From positions 62,001 to 126,000 of the forward strand of contig JASJOG010000099.1 in NCBI GenBank assembly GCA_030142905.1: a stretch of 64,000 nt of DNA, written 5' to 3'. Below the pieces are notes generated by a model. The model searched no databases. It was not told where the DNA came from and worked only from the letters and a program-made list of their open reading frames with translations. Below, one piece after another: positions 48,230 through 56,582 of this stretch; position 1 is the first letter of the stretch, and every line of letters begins with the position of its first letter. This DNA is from Heliopora coerulea. Lineage: Eukaryota > Cnidaria > Anthozoa > Scleralcyonacea > Helioporidae. Made by a program: the position numbers and the translations under genes.

Positions 48230-48440
48230 CTGCGGGAAAAGATACGTCCTATACTTTGTATAGTTCTCGTTCTTCTTTCCACCAAATTTGTCCCCGGTTT
48301 TTTGGTGTACTTTGCTTTCTGTTTTGTATTATCTGGGTTTTGGTTGGCAATAAAACTGCAGAACTCTTTCATGTCTTTTTTGATTTTTTCGTTGATTTTG
48401 AAATTTGTTCCATCATCCTCAAAAAAGCCTTGTGGTACCT
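48230..48440 (-). pseudogene. Possible fragment of a dispersed coding repeat
   Basis: The minus strand reads a highly charged segment (NFKINEKIKKDMKEFC followed by KPGTNLVERRTRT). The same strand at about 5180-5380 has a recognisable nucleotide relative (a GAACGAACTCTGCAATCTTATTGC-like block). Both may come from the N-terminal part of a retroelement protein; I cannot name it. Confidence 0.3.
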
Positions 48441-48530
48441 CTACCAGTAACGATATTGAGCGCTCTATATTTTCATACCAACGCTGTAGCCTTCGTGGTA
48501 CTTATCATCAGTGTGTGTATATATATATAT
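48441..48530 (+). repeat. 80-bp dispersed repeat, copy 3, with TA tract
   Basis: ACCAGTAACGATATTGAGCGCTCTATATTTTCATACCAACGCTGTAGCCTTCGTGG..TCA(T/C)CA.TGTGTGTATATATAT: the same repeat as the two flanks of PLE 4, again running into (TA)n. Probably a solo pseudo-LTR fragment. Confidence 0.75.
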
Positions 48531-49680
48531 TGTGTGTTTTTAAATTTTTATGTCAATAATGTTTTTTGTTAAGAAAAAATTGTCAAAAAATTCTTCAGTC
48601 ATTAGCTGTCCGTACTACTGTTTTCGCACGAATAACCCAATCAGAATGATCGATTCTTAATATGAATAATCTGGCCATGCATGTAATTGTTGCCACTAGC
48701 TAAGCATTTTCATAATTTTGAACAAATGTCGATTTGAGTTGTCCGGATTCACTTTGGAATGCTTGAATCTGGCCGCTTCAGTCATATGCAAATATTTTGA
48801 CGAATCACGATTCTCGTGCAAGGAGACAAACTTCGTGGTCTTGTCCACAATTATATCCGACGGTTTCACAGTTCAATGATCAATAACATTCAACACTCAA
48901 ATTAAAAAAATGATTAACCTACACTGCCATAATCAATTCGAAATATTGACTTGAGCTGGATGCCAATTCGTATCTCCTGGTTTTACCGGGCACCATGAGA
49001 TCGAATCGTACAAAAAGTATAGCTTTGTCAATTTTTTTTGAACTGTTTTATGTTTAGGGTTAGGCTTAGGACTTGGTTAAAGATTATTTCGTATTTCACT
49101 TTATTTCATCAAACAAAAAATTTACGGCGTACTTGTTGAACAGGTTATGAAAAAAAAAATTCGCGGCCAGGAAACCCTTTAGGATTTCGAATCCCACTCA
49201 AGTTAAGACTTTTCGAGTTGACTTTAGCTCAGAAGGTTAATCGTAAAATTTTCTCTTCATGTTACTTTAGTTTTATATAGCGTTCAAACATGTTTGTTAA
49301 ACAATTTCCAGCTTTTGTCATTTGCAAATTTCCACATTTGTCATCTTGGCCAGAAATCGCGGACATATACGCAGAGGCCGATTTAGGGTAGGTCAAATAG
49401 GTCAGCCAACTAAGGTGACAATCCTTAGATTTCAAATCGCTTTTCAGCTGCATTTTTGTCGCTATAAACTTTTCGGATGTCCTTGGCAGTTGTTTAACTC
49501 GTGTAGGCTTGATTGTACCGTTGTGTTTTCACTTAGCGAGTTTGTGGTTTCCGGTAACATTGCCGAGGATCAGAATCTCGGGTTCAGTCAGTCGGTTTCT
49601 CAAGGTCAACAATTTTGCCTAATCTTTAGGTCATATTCCTCTTTGCTGTTGGCTCATTTAGTGAAACTGCTTGAATCGCA
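48531..49680. other. No gene recognised
   Basis: No features noticed apart from short poly-A/T runs. The 49322-49924 plus frame (200 codons) crosses the CCAAT cluster, has atypical composition and is not supported as a gene. Confidence 0.45.
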
Positions 49681-49686
49681 AGCTCT

Positions 49687-49800
49687 GATTGGCTTGACCA
49701 ATTTCACTGCTTGCTTTGCCGAATCTTCATTTTGTTTCGCTTCCTCTGATTGGCTTAAATTTTCAAGACACTCTTTAACAGGATCAGCTATTGGCTTAGC
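49687..49800 (-). promoter_or_regulatory. Second cluster of NF-Y/CCAAT-type boxes
   Basis: CTCTGATTGGCTTG (about 49687), CTCTGATTGGCTTA (about 49746) and GCTATTGGCTTAG (about 49790) are spaced about 45-60 bases. The first two match the full 10-base NF-Y consensus. The next ATG-bearing frame lies 160 bases downstream (49959). Confidence 0.3.
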
Positions 49801-49958
49801 GGCATCTACTATGAAGTTTTTTTCAGAATTTGTGATGTCACTTGCAGTGTTTGCCGATATTCGAGACTACCATCGTGCAATTTGCATAAACAGCGTCTCA
49901 CTTCTGTTGAAAAACTTGAATTAAGGTGCGTACCATAGTTATAGACTAATCACCCAAA

Positions 49959-50182
49959 ATGCAATTTAAGAGCCTTTTGAAGCGCTCACAAACTGCGCTC
50001 AAGAGCAATGACAAGAAGACTTTGCTCATGATCTATGACGGTTTATCGTCAACTTTAAGAGGTCTCATTCGTTCTACTGATCGTGGCACTGGCAAACGTT
50101 GGGACATCAGTCAAAATTTTGGCGCCAAGAACTATGTGCCTTCTTTCGCAAAGGACAAGAAGACATGCATTGGTCTCAGGTA
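49959..50182 (+). CDS. Possible first exon of an unrecognised host gene
   Basis: The frame begins MQFKSLLKRSQTALKSNDKK and continues through WDISQNFGAKNYVPSF to CIGLR, where CTCAG|GTACGG offers a plausible splice donor at about 50182. The unspliced frame runs on to 50318 but becomes hydrophobic and atypical. Higher local GC and the upstream CCAAT cluster (49687-49800) fit a promoter-plus-exon arrangement. No homology is recognised. It could equally be chance or part of the adjoining viral element. Confidence 0.25.
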
Positions 50183-50403
50183 CGGTAATATTCAGTGCTT
50201 GAATTTACTTAACATTGACGAACAGGAACAAATATTCTCACCGTTTTCAGTGGCACATTTAGTACTGGTTAATGCAGTAGTCTATAATATGGGGATTCTA
50301 GCACATTTTGGGATTTGACTAAATTTCCACATTTTCAAAATAGACAAAAATAGTCGGGGAAAGCCCTTTTCCTTGTTTACGTAATTTTCAGCTGCTTCAC
50401 TAC

Positions 50404-50593
50404 AGCTTCGCTCGATCACTTCCGGCGACTTCTAGACTCTTCCAGGAATTTGTTAACGTTACCGGGAACTTCAACACATTTTAAAAACGGGTCAAAACTT
50501 TAGCATCGACCAGAGGTCTCATCGCCCGAAGGGCTCAGCACCAAAGGTGCAGCGACGAAGTCGCAAAGCAAAGCTGTTTCAAACAGCTTCGCT
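50404..50593. repeat. Array of micro-hairpins, left of the viral segment
   Basis: Consecutive perfect palindromes, mostly with three-base loops: AGC-TTC-GCT (50404-50412), GCCC-GAA-GGGC (50524-50534), GCACC-AAA-GGTGC (50538-50550), GCGAC-GAA-GTCGC (50552-50564), AGC-AAA-GCT (50567-50575), AGCTGTTT-C-AAACAGCT (50572-50588), AGC-TTC-GCT (50585-50593). The same module types recur inside the viral genes. Confidence 0.85.
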
Positions 50594-50645
50594 GACATGT
50601 TGTCTTGGGGGAATAACCTAACACAGCAGGCTGATAAATTCCAAA

Positions 50646-50752
50646 CATTCCATACATGCTCAATCTCCCTAACAACTAGCCTCACTCGATGTCAACCAAA
50701 AAAATATTTTCGGTTTGCTCAGTTGTTAGGGAGATTAGGCATGTATGGAATG
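50646..50752. repeat. 32-bp inverted repeat with 43-base loop
   Basis: Left arm 50646-50677 and right arm 50721-50752 pair at 30 of 32 positions (CATTCCATACATG..AATCTCCCTAACAACT). It lies about 100 bp left of the first viral-type sequence. It could be a MITE, a terminal hairpin of the viral element or a cruciform-forming regulatory site; no target duplication was recognised. Confidence 0.8.
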
Positions 50753-50849
50753 CGGGGAAAGTCACTAAACGACTGGTGGGGGAATTACCTTTTTTAACAT
50801 AACCGAAGGTCCACGCGAAGCGGTTTTAAGAATTTTGTTTTAAATAAAA

Positions 50850-51059
50850 ATGTATGATATAGTTTTAAGAAATACTAATAGATATTTATTTACAATATGT
50901 AAAAAATGTTTGAAAATTCTAAATTTTTACCTAAGATTTAGTAAATTGTTTAGATTTTTTTGGAATAATGTTTTTAAACTTTATATTTATATTTCAGAAC
51001 CTAGAACATTTCGATGTAAAATTTGCGGGAAAATTAGTTATTATCAAAATTTAATATAA
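50850..51059 (+). CDS. Small viral protein with CxxC pairs (uncertain)
   Basis: 69 codons, preceded by TTTTAAATAAAAATG, a weaker form of the viral start-site motif. Rich in Phe, Leu, Asn and Lys. CKKC near residue 18 and CKIC near residue 56 could form a small zinc-binding site. It ends 4 bases before the next gene. No family recognised; composition alone does not separate it from chance in AT-rich DNA. Confidence 0.35.
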   Translation: MYDIVLRNTNRYLFTICKKCLKILNFYLRFSKLFRFFWNNVFKLYIYISEPRTFRCKICGKISYYQNLI

Positions 51060-51063
51060 ATAA

Positions 51064-51462
51064 ATGGGTCATTGTATTTCAAAAACAAAAAGTGAAAATA
51101 ATTCACACGATTCAAGTATTGAAAATCATACTGAAAATTCTAAAAATAAAAATTCAAAATCAAATCTTGATATAAATCTTCATGGTTATCCACCAATAAA
51201 TTTTAGAAAAGTTAAAAAATGCGGTTTTAGAATTGGCGCGCATGTTGATATCGGTTTTAAAGATTTTGAAGCTGGTGCGAATTTTGGAAGTAATTCTATT
51301 GAAGAGGTTAATTTTTCAGAAAATAATAGTCATTTAAAATTATTAAAGTCTCTTGAAAATGAAAATAAAAATGACACAGAAAAAGATAAAATAATTGCTT
51401 CACTAATTAATTTAAAAAATGATAATGTTAACAAACCAAAACCTAAAAATGAAGATGAATAA
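51064..51462 (+). CDS. Putative N-myristoylated viral protein
   Basis: 132 codons starting MGHCIS, which fits the N-myristoylation rule (Gly2, Ser6) with a neighbouring cysteine (Cys4) suitable for palmitoylation, so membrane anchoring is predicted. The rest is hydrophilic, Asn/Lys/Ser-rich, with a central KKCGFRIGAHVDIGFKDFEA segment of possible beta structure and a charged tail. The start is fixed by TATAAATAAATG at 51055-51066. Its stop is 36 bases from the convergent stop of the 51499-52041 gene. Family unknown; viral by position and start motif. Confidence 0.65.
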   Translation: MGHCISKTKSENNSHDSSIENHTENSKNKNSKSNLDINLHGYPPINFRKVKKCGFRIGAHVDIGFKDFEAGANFGSNSIEEVNFSENNSHLKLLKSLENENKNDTEKDKIIASLINLKNDNVNKPKPKNEDE

Positions 51463-51498
51463 TTTTGTAATTTTATAATAAATCAATATATTATAAAA

Positions 51499-52041
51499 TT
51501 AATTTGTTGAGGATGTTGATTCTTCTGTCGGAGGTGTTGATTCTTTTGTTTTAGTTTGTTTATTAATAACATGTTTTCCAACGGTAATACCACCAGATAA
51601 TATTCCAAGATATGGTAGATATGGAGATACTTTTTCAACTACATTTTTTACATCTCTTTTTAATAATTTATCTTTAACAAGTTCTTTTTCTAATTCTTCA
51701 CTACTTTCAATTGCTTCTAACCCTCCTAATAAATCTGAAAATTTACTAATTAGTAAATCTGTTAAAAATACGTTTGCTTTTTCTGCTTGTTTAATTTCAT
51801 ATTCAGAATAAATTTTTAATATAATTTTATCACTCGCTTTTTTCAAATTTTGAACTGATTGACTAATTTCCCCATCTTCAGACAATCTTATCAATTCTTC
51901 TCGTTTTTTCATTACTTCTTTTTTAACATCTTGCGTTTTACTTTCTTGATCATCCGACTGATCACGTTGATTACTTGCGGATGTATTTGATGGGTCTGAG
52001 TCCATTTGCGGAACTTCTATATGATCACTTGTTTTACTCAT
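51499..52041 (-). CDS. Small acidic viral protein with hydrophobic C-terminal segment
   Basis: 180 aa. An acidic, Ser/Gln-rich N-terminus (about 1-40), a charged helical middle (about 40-135) with KANVFLTDLLISKFSDLLGGLEAIESS, and one hydrophobic segment near residues 140-158 (YLPYLGILSGGITVG) followed by a Thr/Ser tail. Start at TATAAAATAAATG (reverse complement of 52039-52051). It overlaps the ATPase stop by 8 bases, so the two are likely co-transcribed. Possibly a minor virion or membrane protein; function unknown. Confidence 0.7.
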   Translation of the reverse strand: MSKTSDHIEVPQMDSDPSNTSASNQRDQSDDQESKTQDVKKEVMKKREELIRLSEDGEISQSVQNLKKASDKIILKIYSEYEIKQAEKANVFLTDLLISKFSDLLGGLEAIESSEELEKELVKDKLLKRDVKNVVEKVSPYLPYLGILSGGITVGKHVINKQTKTKESTPPTEESTSSTN

Positions 52042-52645
52042 TTATTTTATAACTAAATGGAAAAATTAAATTTATTTCCAAACATGAATATTTTTTTGTT
52101 TTCAAAGTTTCTAAAATTTTTTCCAATTCTTTGCGGTCATCCACTCCTAAATATTCTTGAATTATTGTTGTCATATCTTTTTTATTGGGGTTATAAAATG
52201 TAACCAATTTTGAAATATTTTCTCTAAATGGTTTTGCAATAGATGTCAATTGTTGTGTAATTACAACAACAGAAAGATTATAATGTCTAGCACTAAATCC
52301 CAATTTAACCAACTCACTTGTTCTATTTTTAACATTTTTTCCACTTGCACAATCATCCAATATGATTAAACTTTTACTTCCTTTTGAAAAGTTAACTATA
52401 AATTTTAACCAATCTTCAACGTTGTCTTGACCACAAGGAATAGCAATAAAATCTTCATCTTTATCATATTTCCAATTTTCATAAGTTTTATTCCATTCAA
52501 ATGTCGGACAAATTAAAAAAATATAATCAAAATAATTTTTATATTCATTTTCTATAAAATCTAATAGATATTTTGTTTTTCCACAAGCAGTCATTCCAAC
52601 AATTATCATATTAAATGGTTTAATTTCATACTTTGTTTCATTCAT
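52034..52645 (-). CDS. Genome-packaging ATPase (A32 / FtsK-HerA-like)
   Basis: 203 aa. Walker A GMTACGKT at residues 17-24, Walker B SLIILDD at about 92-98, and a sensor-like VVVITQQ at 126-132, in the order and spacing of the short poxvirus A32-type packaging ATPases found in Polintons, virophages and adintoviruses. It would power DNA entry into preformed capsids. The length fits the family (about 200-250 aa). It lies between the capsid-protein candidate and the small 180-aa gene, all leftward. The upstream signal is an A/T run (AATAAAAAATG) rather than the full TAAATG motif. No interruption seen. Confidence 0.92.
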   Translation of the reverse strand: MNETKYEIKPFNMIIVGMTACGKTKYLLDFIENEYKNYFDYIFLICPTFEWNKTYENWKYDKDEDFIAIPCGQDNVEDWLKFIVNFSKGSKSLIILDDCASGKNVKNRTSELVKLGFSARHYNLSVVVITQQLTSIAKPFRENISKLVTFYNPNKKDMTTIIQEYLGVDDRKELEKILETLKTKKYSCLEINLIFPFSYKINE

Positions 52646-52661
52646 TTTTTATTTTTGTTTT

Positions 52662-53897
52662 TTAAAATTGGATTGAAGATAAATCTTTATTTACAATGTT
52701 TAACAATCCATCACTTATCACAAATATATGACACATTACATTTGCAGAAATAGCAGTTTTTTTAATTTCTAACAATAATCCAGACTGTGTATTTACTAAT
52801 TTTTTACCAGTTCCATAAACAAAGTTATCATCTAATGTTCTTAAATCCACACATAATGCAAATGAATCTTTATAAAATTTTTCAATACTCATGACTGAAT
52901 CACAGTCAGAATATCCGCAGTGAAATATTCTAAATGCTTCTTCAAAAAATCTTCTTTTCGGCATACCTTGGGAATATATGCTATTTGGGACTCCTTCAAC
53001 ACTAATTTTGACGTCTGTTATATTTGGATAAACAAATTGCTCACTATCTGTGATAGTTTTATTTCTAAATAACAGAACTGCTTTCATACATTTCCTTGGG
53101 ATATTTATGGTTTCATTATGTAAAGTTGCATCTTTATCCCATTCTACTGTTTTCATCAAAGTTACATAATTATATGATAATGATCTTCCTGTGGAGTAAT
53201 TTGATAAAACATCAATTGCCAAGTCTTGATTTTCAATCGTTTCATACTCTAATTCTAAATTTTCCAATGTATATCCCCCAACACTTTCTCCACTTTGTGC
53301 TACCATAATTTCACTAGCTTTTGGAAAAGTTAAAATATATTGAAAATTGTTAATCATTCCATAAGGAGCATATAACCCATGATCTGAAAGTATTTTTTCT
53401 AATTTTAAACACTGTTTTGTTCCATAAATATCATACATTAATTTATCACTAACTTTTTGTACATTTCCACTTGTTGTTCCACTATCATCTTTTGAAATTA
53501 ATTTTCTGAGGTTTTCTCGGGCGATGCCGTATTCAACCATATCTGCTCTTTCAAATTCAGGCTTCCAAAGATCTTTGTAAATTTCTAGTAAAGATTCTCC
53601 ACTATTATCGTAAACAATTTCTCCAGCAAATTTAACAACCAATCTTTTCTTTAACAATTTTGATAAATTATTTAAAAACCACGATTTAGTATTTGCATTT
53701 TTAAAATTAAATAACAATTTTAATGAATCAGGAACAAGGCACAAATTAGGTTTTAATTTTGGAATATCTATATAAAGGTCTTCTTCAGAATTTGCTGAAT
53801 TCGGATTCAAAGTTACAACATGTCTTGTTCTGTTTCCTTTAATTTCACTCATTTTTGATCTTTTATATCCTGGATATAATTCGTTTACTCTATTCAT
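52662..53897 (-). CDS. Probable major capsid protein (double jelly-roll candidate)
   Basis: 411 aa, directly upstream of the packaging ATPase. An N-terminal LYIDIPKLKPNLCLVPDSLKL region and NNLSKLLKKRLVVKFAGE, then a long, evenly distributed beta-rich sequence without membrane segments or low complexity, fit a capsid protein. Assignment to the double jelly-roll fold is inferred from size, beta-rich pattern and neighbour, not from a search. Met16 is an alternative start; the first Met is preceded by TATATAATAAAAAATG. The frame is intact. Confidence 0.65.
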   Translation of the reverse strand: MNRVNELYPGYKRSKMSEIKGNRTRHVVTLNPNSANSEEDLYIDIPKLKPNLCLVPDSLKLLFNFKNANTKSWFLNNLSKLLKKRLVVKFAGEIVYDNSGESLLEIYKDLWKPEFERADMVEYGIARENLRKLISKDDSGTTSGNVQKVSDKLMYDIYGTKQCLKLEKILSDHGLYAPYGMINNFQYILTFPKASEIMVAQSGESVGGYTLENLELEYETIENQDLAIDVLSNYSTGRSLSYNYVTLMKTVEWDKDATLHNETINIPRKCMKAVLLFRNKTITDSEQFVYPNITDVKISVEGVPNSIYSQGMPKRRFFEEAFRIFHCGYSDCDSVMSIEKFYKDSFALCVDLRTLDDNFVYGTGKKLVNTQSGLLLEIKKTAISANVMCHIFVISDGLLNIVNKDLSSIQF

Positions 53898-53964
53898 TTT
53901 TTATTATATATAAAAAAAAATTTTTAGTTTACCAACGTATGGTTGTTTATCAGAAGTGCTCGCT

Positions 53965-55428
53965 TCACTGCAGCTTCGCTGCTGAGACCTTCGGTCGATC
54001 ACTATTCTGTTTTTTATTGTCCTTTCGGTATTGCACCTTTGGTGCTGAGAACTTCGTTCGATCTTTGTCCTTTCGGTATTCATTGTATAAAAAGTAAGTA
54101 ATTGCAATAACTAATATCCATAAATTTTTAGCTAGAAAAGCAATACCTTTTGCACCCCATGATAATATTTGAGAAATTAAATTTAAAACTGCTGAAATGA
54201 TTGCACCAAAATTTTTACCTATATTTGCAATTGCTTTTCCCAATTTTCCAACTGCATTTGCACCTTGTTTTAATACGTTTCTTGCCCTTATAACTATTGC
54301 TGTAATTATACCTGCTACAGAAATAACAACTGCTGATAAACCTAATAAATTTTCTTTTGCCCATTTTTTAAATCTTTCTAATCTTCCAAGGTCAGATTCT
54401 TCAGCATTTTCATTTAAAATTTGTATTCCTTCTTCACTGATTGGTCTTTCATTATTTTCAATTCTTGCTTTATCTACATAAAGTTTTGCAATTTCTGAAA
54501 AACTTTTATATATACTTTTTTGGGGTTCAGCTGTTTCTAAATCAGATTTATTTTTCCAATATTCATATTCTCTATCAAATGATTTAATTTTTTCACGTAA
54601 AACATTTTTTCTTTCATTTTCTGATAAATCAAGATAGTCTTCGCCACCAACCGGAGAGACAGCTTCTTCAAAATTTAATAAACCTCTAAATTCTCTTAAT
54701 TCATCTGAATCAAATAATGATCTTCTTGGATCATTTTCATCTTCAACTAATTTAATCAAGTTATTTTCATCAATTATTCTATTAACTTCATTATCAATTT
54801 GTGAAATTGTATCTTCAACTATTTTTTCTCTCTCGGTTTTTCTCATATCATAATTTCCCTCATTAGATATTTCTCCTATTTTTTTATCTATAATATAATC
54901 TGGTGTTTTTTTATATTCTTGTTTTGCTTTTTCTAAAATATCTCTGAATTCATTAACATAATTCTTATTCCATTTTACAAATAATTCTGGTTCATTGCCA
55001 TCACTGACATTACCAATTTTTTTATCTTTGTAAATAATTGAAAAATTACCTTTTTCATTTCTTTCAAACCTAGTTTTTTCTAACAATATTGTATTATTTT
55101 CACCATTTTTCTTTTCAGGGATGAAATCAAATATTTTTTTGAAAGAATTTTTTTTACCAAAAGTCATTGATCTTTTAACTCCTCCTAAATTTTTAAATTT
55201 TTTTAAAAAACCTTTAGACTTGGTGTTATCAGGGTCTTTAACTCTAGTTACTCTGGTGTTTTGGTCTGGGAGTAATATAGTTGTTTCTCCAGTATCTAAA
55301 TTTGTATCAGCAAAATTTCCCCCACTTGTTTCTCCCTCCTCACGGTCCACACGTTCTTCCTCTTCAACCTCACGGTCTTCTATATTTCTATCATTTAATT
55401 CTATATCATCAAAACCGTTATTATCCAT
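53965..55428 (-). CDS. Large viral protein with C-terminal membrane segments
   Basis: 487 aa. The N-terminus is acidic (EEEERVDREEGE around residue 20-32). The middle is charged and helical with EDYLDLSENERK near 265-275. The last third has hydrophobic stretches near 363-380, 406-425 and 436-450, with small-residue helices between (RNVLKQGANAVGKLGKAIA). This layout suggests an internal virion protein with membrane-active helices, by analogy only. The C-terminal 33 residues are encoded by micro-hairpins at 53970-54059 and contain two copies of a DR(T/P)K(F/V)SA(P/A)K peptide, so the natural end was probably altered by their insertion. Start at TATAAAATAAATG (reverse of 55426-55438). Confidence 0.75.
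   Translation of the reverse strand: MDNNGFDDIELNDRNIEDREVEEEERVDREEGETSGGNFADTNLDTGETTILLPDQNTRVTRVKDPDNTKSKGFLKKFKNLGGVKRSMTFGKKNSFKKIFDFIPEKKNGENNTILLEKTRFERNEKGNFSIIYKDKKIGNVSDGNEPELFVKWNKNYVNEFRDILEKAKQEYKKTPDYIIDKKIGEISNEGNYDMRKTEREKIVEDTISQIDNEVNRIIDENNLIKLVEDENDPRRSLFDSDELREFRGLLNFEEAVSPVGGEDYLDLSENERKNVLREKIKSFDREYEYWKNKSDLETAEPQKSIYKSFSEIAKLYVDKARIENNERPISEEGIQILNENAEESDLGRLERFKKWAKENLLGLSAVVISVAGIITAIVIRARNVLKQGANAVGKLGKAIANIGKNFGAIISAVLNLISQILSWGAKGIAFLAKNLWILVIAITYFLYNEYRKDKDRTKFSAPKVQYRKDNKKQNSDRPKVSAAKLQ
53970..54059. repeat. Micro-hairpin cluster inside the 3' end of the 487-aa gene
   Basis: GCAGC-TTC-GCTGC (53970-53982), GACC-TTC-GGTC (53986-53996), GCACC-TTT-GGTGC (54033-54045) and GAAC-TTC-GTTC (54049-54059). 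The third is the exact reverse complement of 50538-50550. Read on the minus strand the cluster encodes repeated SA(A/P)K peptides and ends just before the stop. Confidence 0.85.
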
Positions 55429-55433
55429 TTATT

Positions 55434-56561
55434 TTATATGTTTTGAATATTTTCTTCTGGTATCCAAGAATTATGTTTATTGTCATAACCTTCCCACTTT
55501 ACCAACACCATATTTTTTCCTTTCACTTTTTTCCTTTTTAATATTTTCTCTACTTTATATAAGTGATCTTTATCACTCACATCATTCACAGCAGACAATT
55601 CCTGTTCATAAAATTTCCCAATAATTGGTTCTCCCTCAAGGTCTTCCACTTCATACATGTTTGGATCACCTCTAAATACTTTTACAATTTTAAAAATTTC
55701 TTCTGTAAAATTAGCTTCATAACCTTTTTTAAAGATATTTTTATATTTAGAAATCCTAACAGTATCACCAATTTTGAATTTAGGTAAAGGTAAATCTCCC
55801 AATGGATGACCATATAATGTATTCCAAACTTGGTCTTTGTTAGATTCATTTACATCAACAGGTTTCATTAATATACTTTTATGTTTAGTATTGTTATAAT
55901 TTTTTACAAGCTTTTTCAAAACGGAGGTCCAATTATAAGTTTTATTGTTGTAGAAATATTTCCACATGGATGTTTTTAAAGTTCGGTTAAATCTTTCAAC
56001 TATAGCTGCTTTTTTAACAGATTTTGAAGAAAAATATTTAACACCCTCATCACCAGTTTCTTTTAATATAGACTTTACACCAACATTATAAAATTCTTTT
56101 CCTTCATCAAATTGAGCTACATTTGGGTATTTACCAAATCTTTTTTTGAATTTTCTAAGTAATTTATCAACAGCTATTGTCATGTTGTAAGTATCTTTTC
56201 TATAAACAGGAATAGCAAACGCGTATTGACTTAAAATTTCAACAGCTGTAAGAATCCAATAATAATCTTTATTATCTTTTTTATATTTTTTCATATCAAT
56301 TAAATCCATTTGTATTTCATCACCTAAATCTTTAACAAATGTTTTTTGAAATTTATGTCTTCTAACAATTGCTTTGTATCTTGTAAAAGTATTTTGTGTT
56401 TTTAACCAGTCTTGTACAATTTTTCTACTAACATTTAATCCCCTGTCTTTTGCTTTTTGATAAAGTCTTTCTGAAGATTGATAACCTGTTTTAGGATTGT
56501 AATAAATATCTCTTAACTCTTGTTCAATAACAAATTCATTATCACTCACTTTGTCGTTCAT
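55434..56561 (-). CDS. Polinton-type DDE integrase with C-terminal chromodomain
   Basis: 375 aa. The retroviral-type integrase core has catalytic residues D86 (QMDLIDM), D152 (AQFDEGKEF) and E189 (AIVERFNRTLK); the D152-E189 spacing of 36 residues fits the D,D(35)E pattern. The N-terminal 60 residues are helical but lack a clear HHCC zinc finger. A beta-rich linker (FKIGDTVRISKYKN) is followed by a chromodomain at about 332-375 (YKVEKIL..MVLVKWEGYDNKHNSWIPEENI), with the aromatic positions that could read methylated histone tails and direct integration to heterochromatin. The start is TAAAAATAAATG in the 21-bp divergent spacer. Frame intact, so potentially active. Confidence 0.95.
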   Translation of the reverse strand: MNDKVSDNEFVIEQELRDIYYNPKTGYQSSERLYQKAKDRGLNVSRKIVQDWLKTQNTFTRYKAIVRRHKFQKTFVKDLGDEIQMDLIDMKKYKKDNKDYYWILTAVEILSQYAFAIPVYRKDTYNMTIAVDKLLRKFKKRFGKYPNVAQFDEGKEFYNVGVKSILKETGDEGVKYFSSKSVKKAAIVERFNRTLKTSMWKYFYNNKTYNWTSVLKKLVKNYNNTKHKSILMKPVDVNESNKDQVWNTLYGHPLGDLPLPKFKIGDTVRISKYKNIFKKGYEANFTEEIFKIVKVFRGDPNMYEVEDLEGEPIIGKFYEQELSAVNDVSDKDHLYKVEKILKRKKVKGKNMVLVKWEGYDNKHNSWIPEENIQNI

Positions 56562-56582
56562 TTATTTTTATTAAAATAAATA
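56562..56582. promoter_or_regulatory. 21-bp AT-only divergent promoter candidate
   Basis: TTATTTTTATTAAAATAAATA separates two divergent start codons and contains only A and T. It reads AATAAAAATAA toward the integrase and TTAAAATAAATA toward the rightward gene, both variants of the start-site motif. It is too short to hold two conventional TATA boxes with spaced start sites. Confidence 0.6.

Noticed and set aside
49322..49924. 200-codon frame as a host gene
   Set aside because: Unusual Phe/Ser-rich composition, crosses the CCAAT cluster, no recognisable domain; probably a chance open frame.
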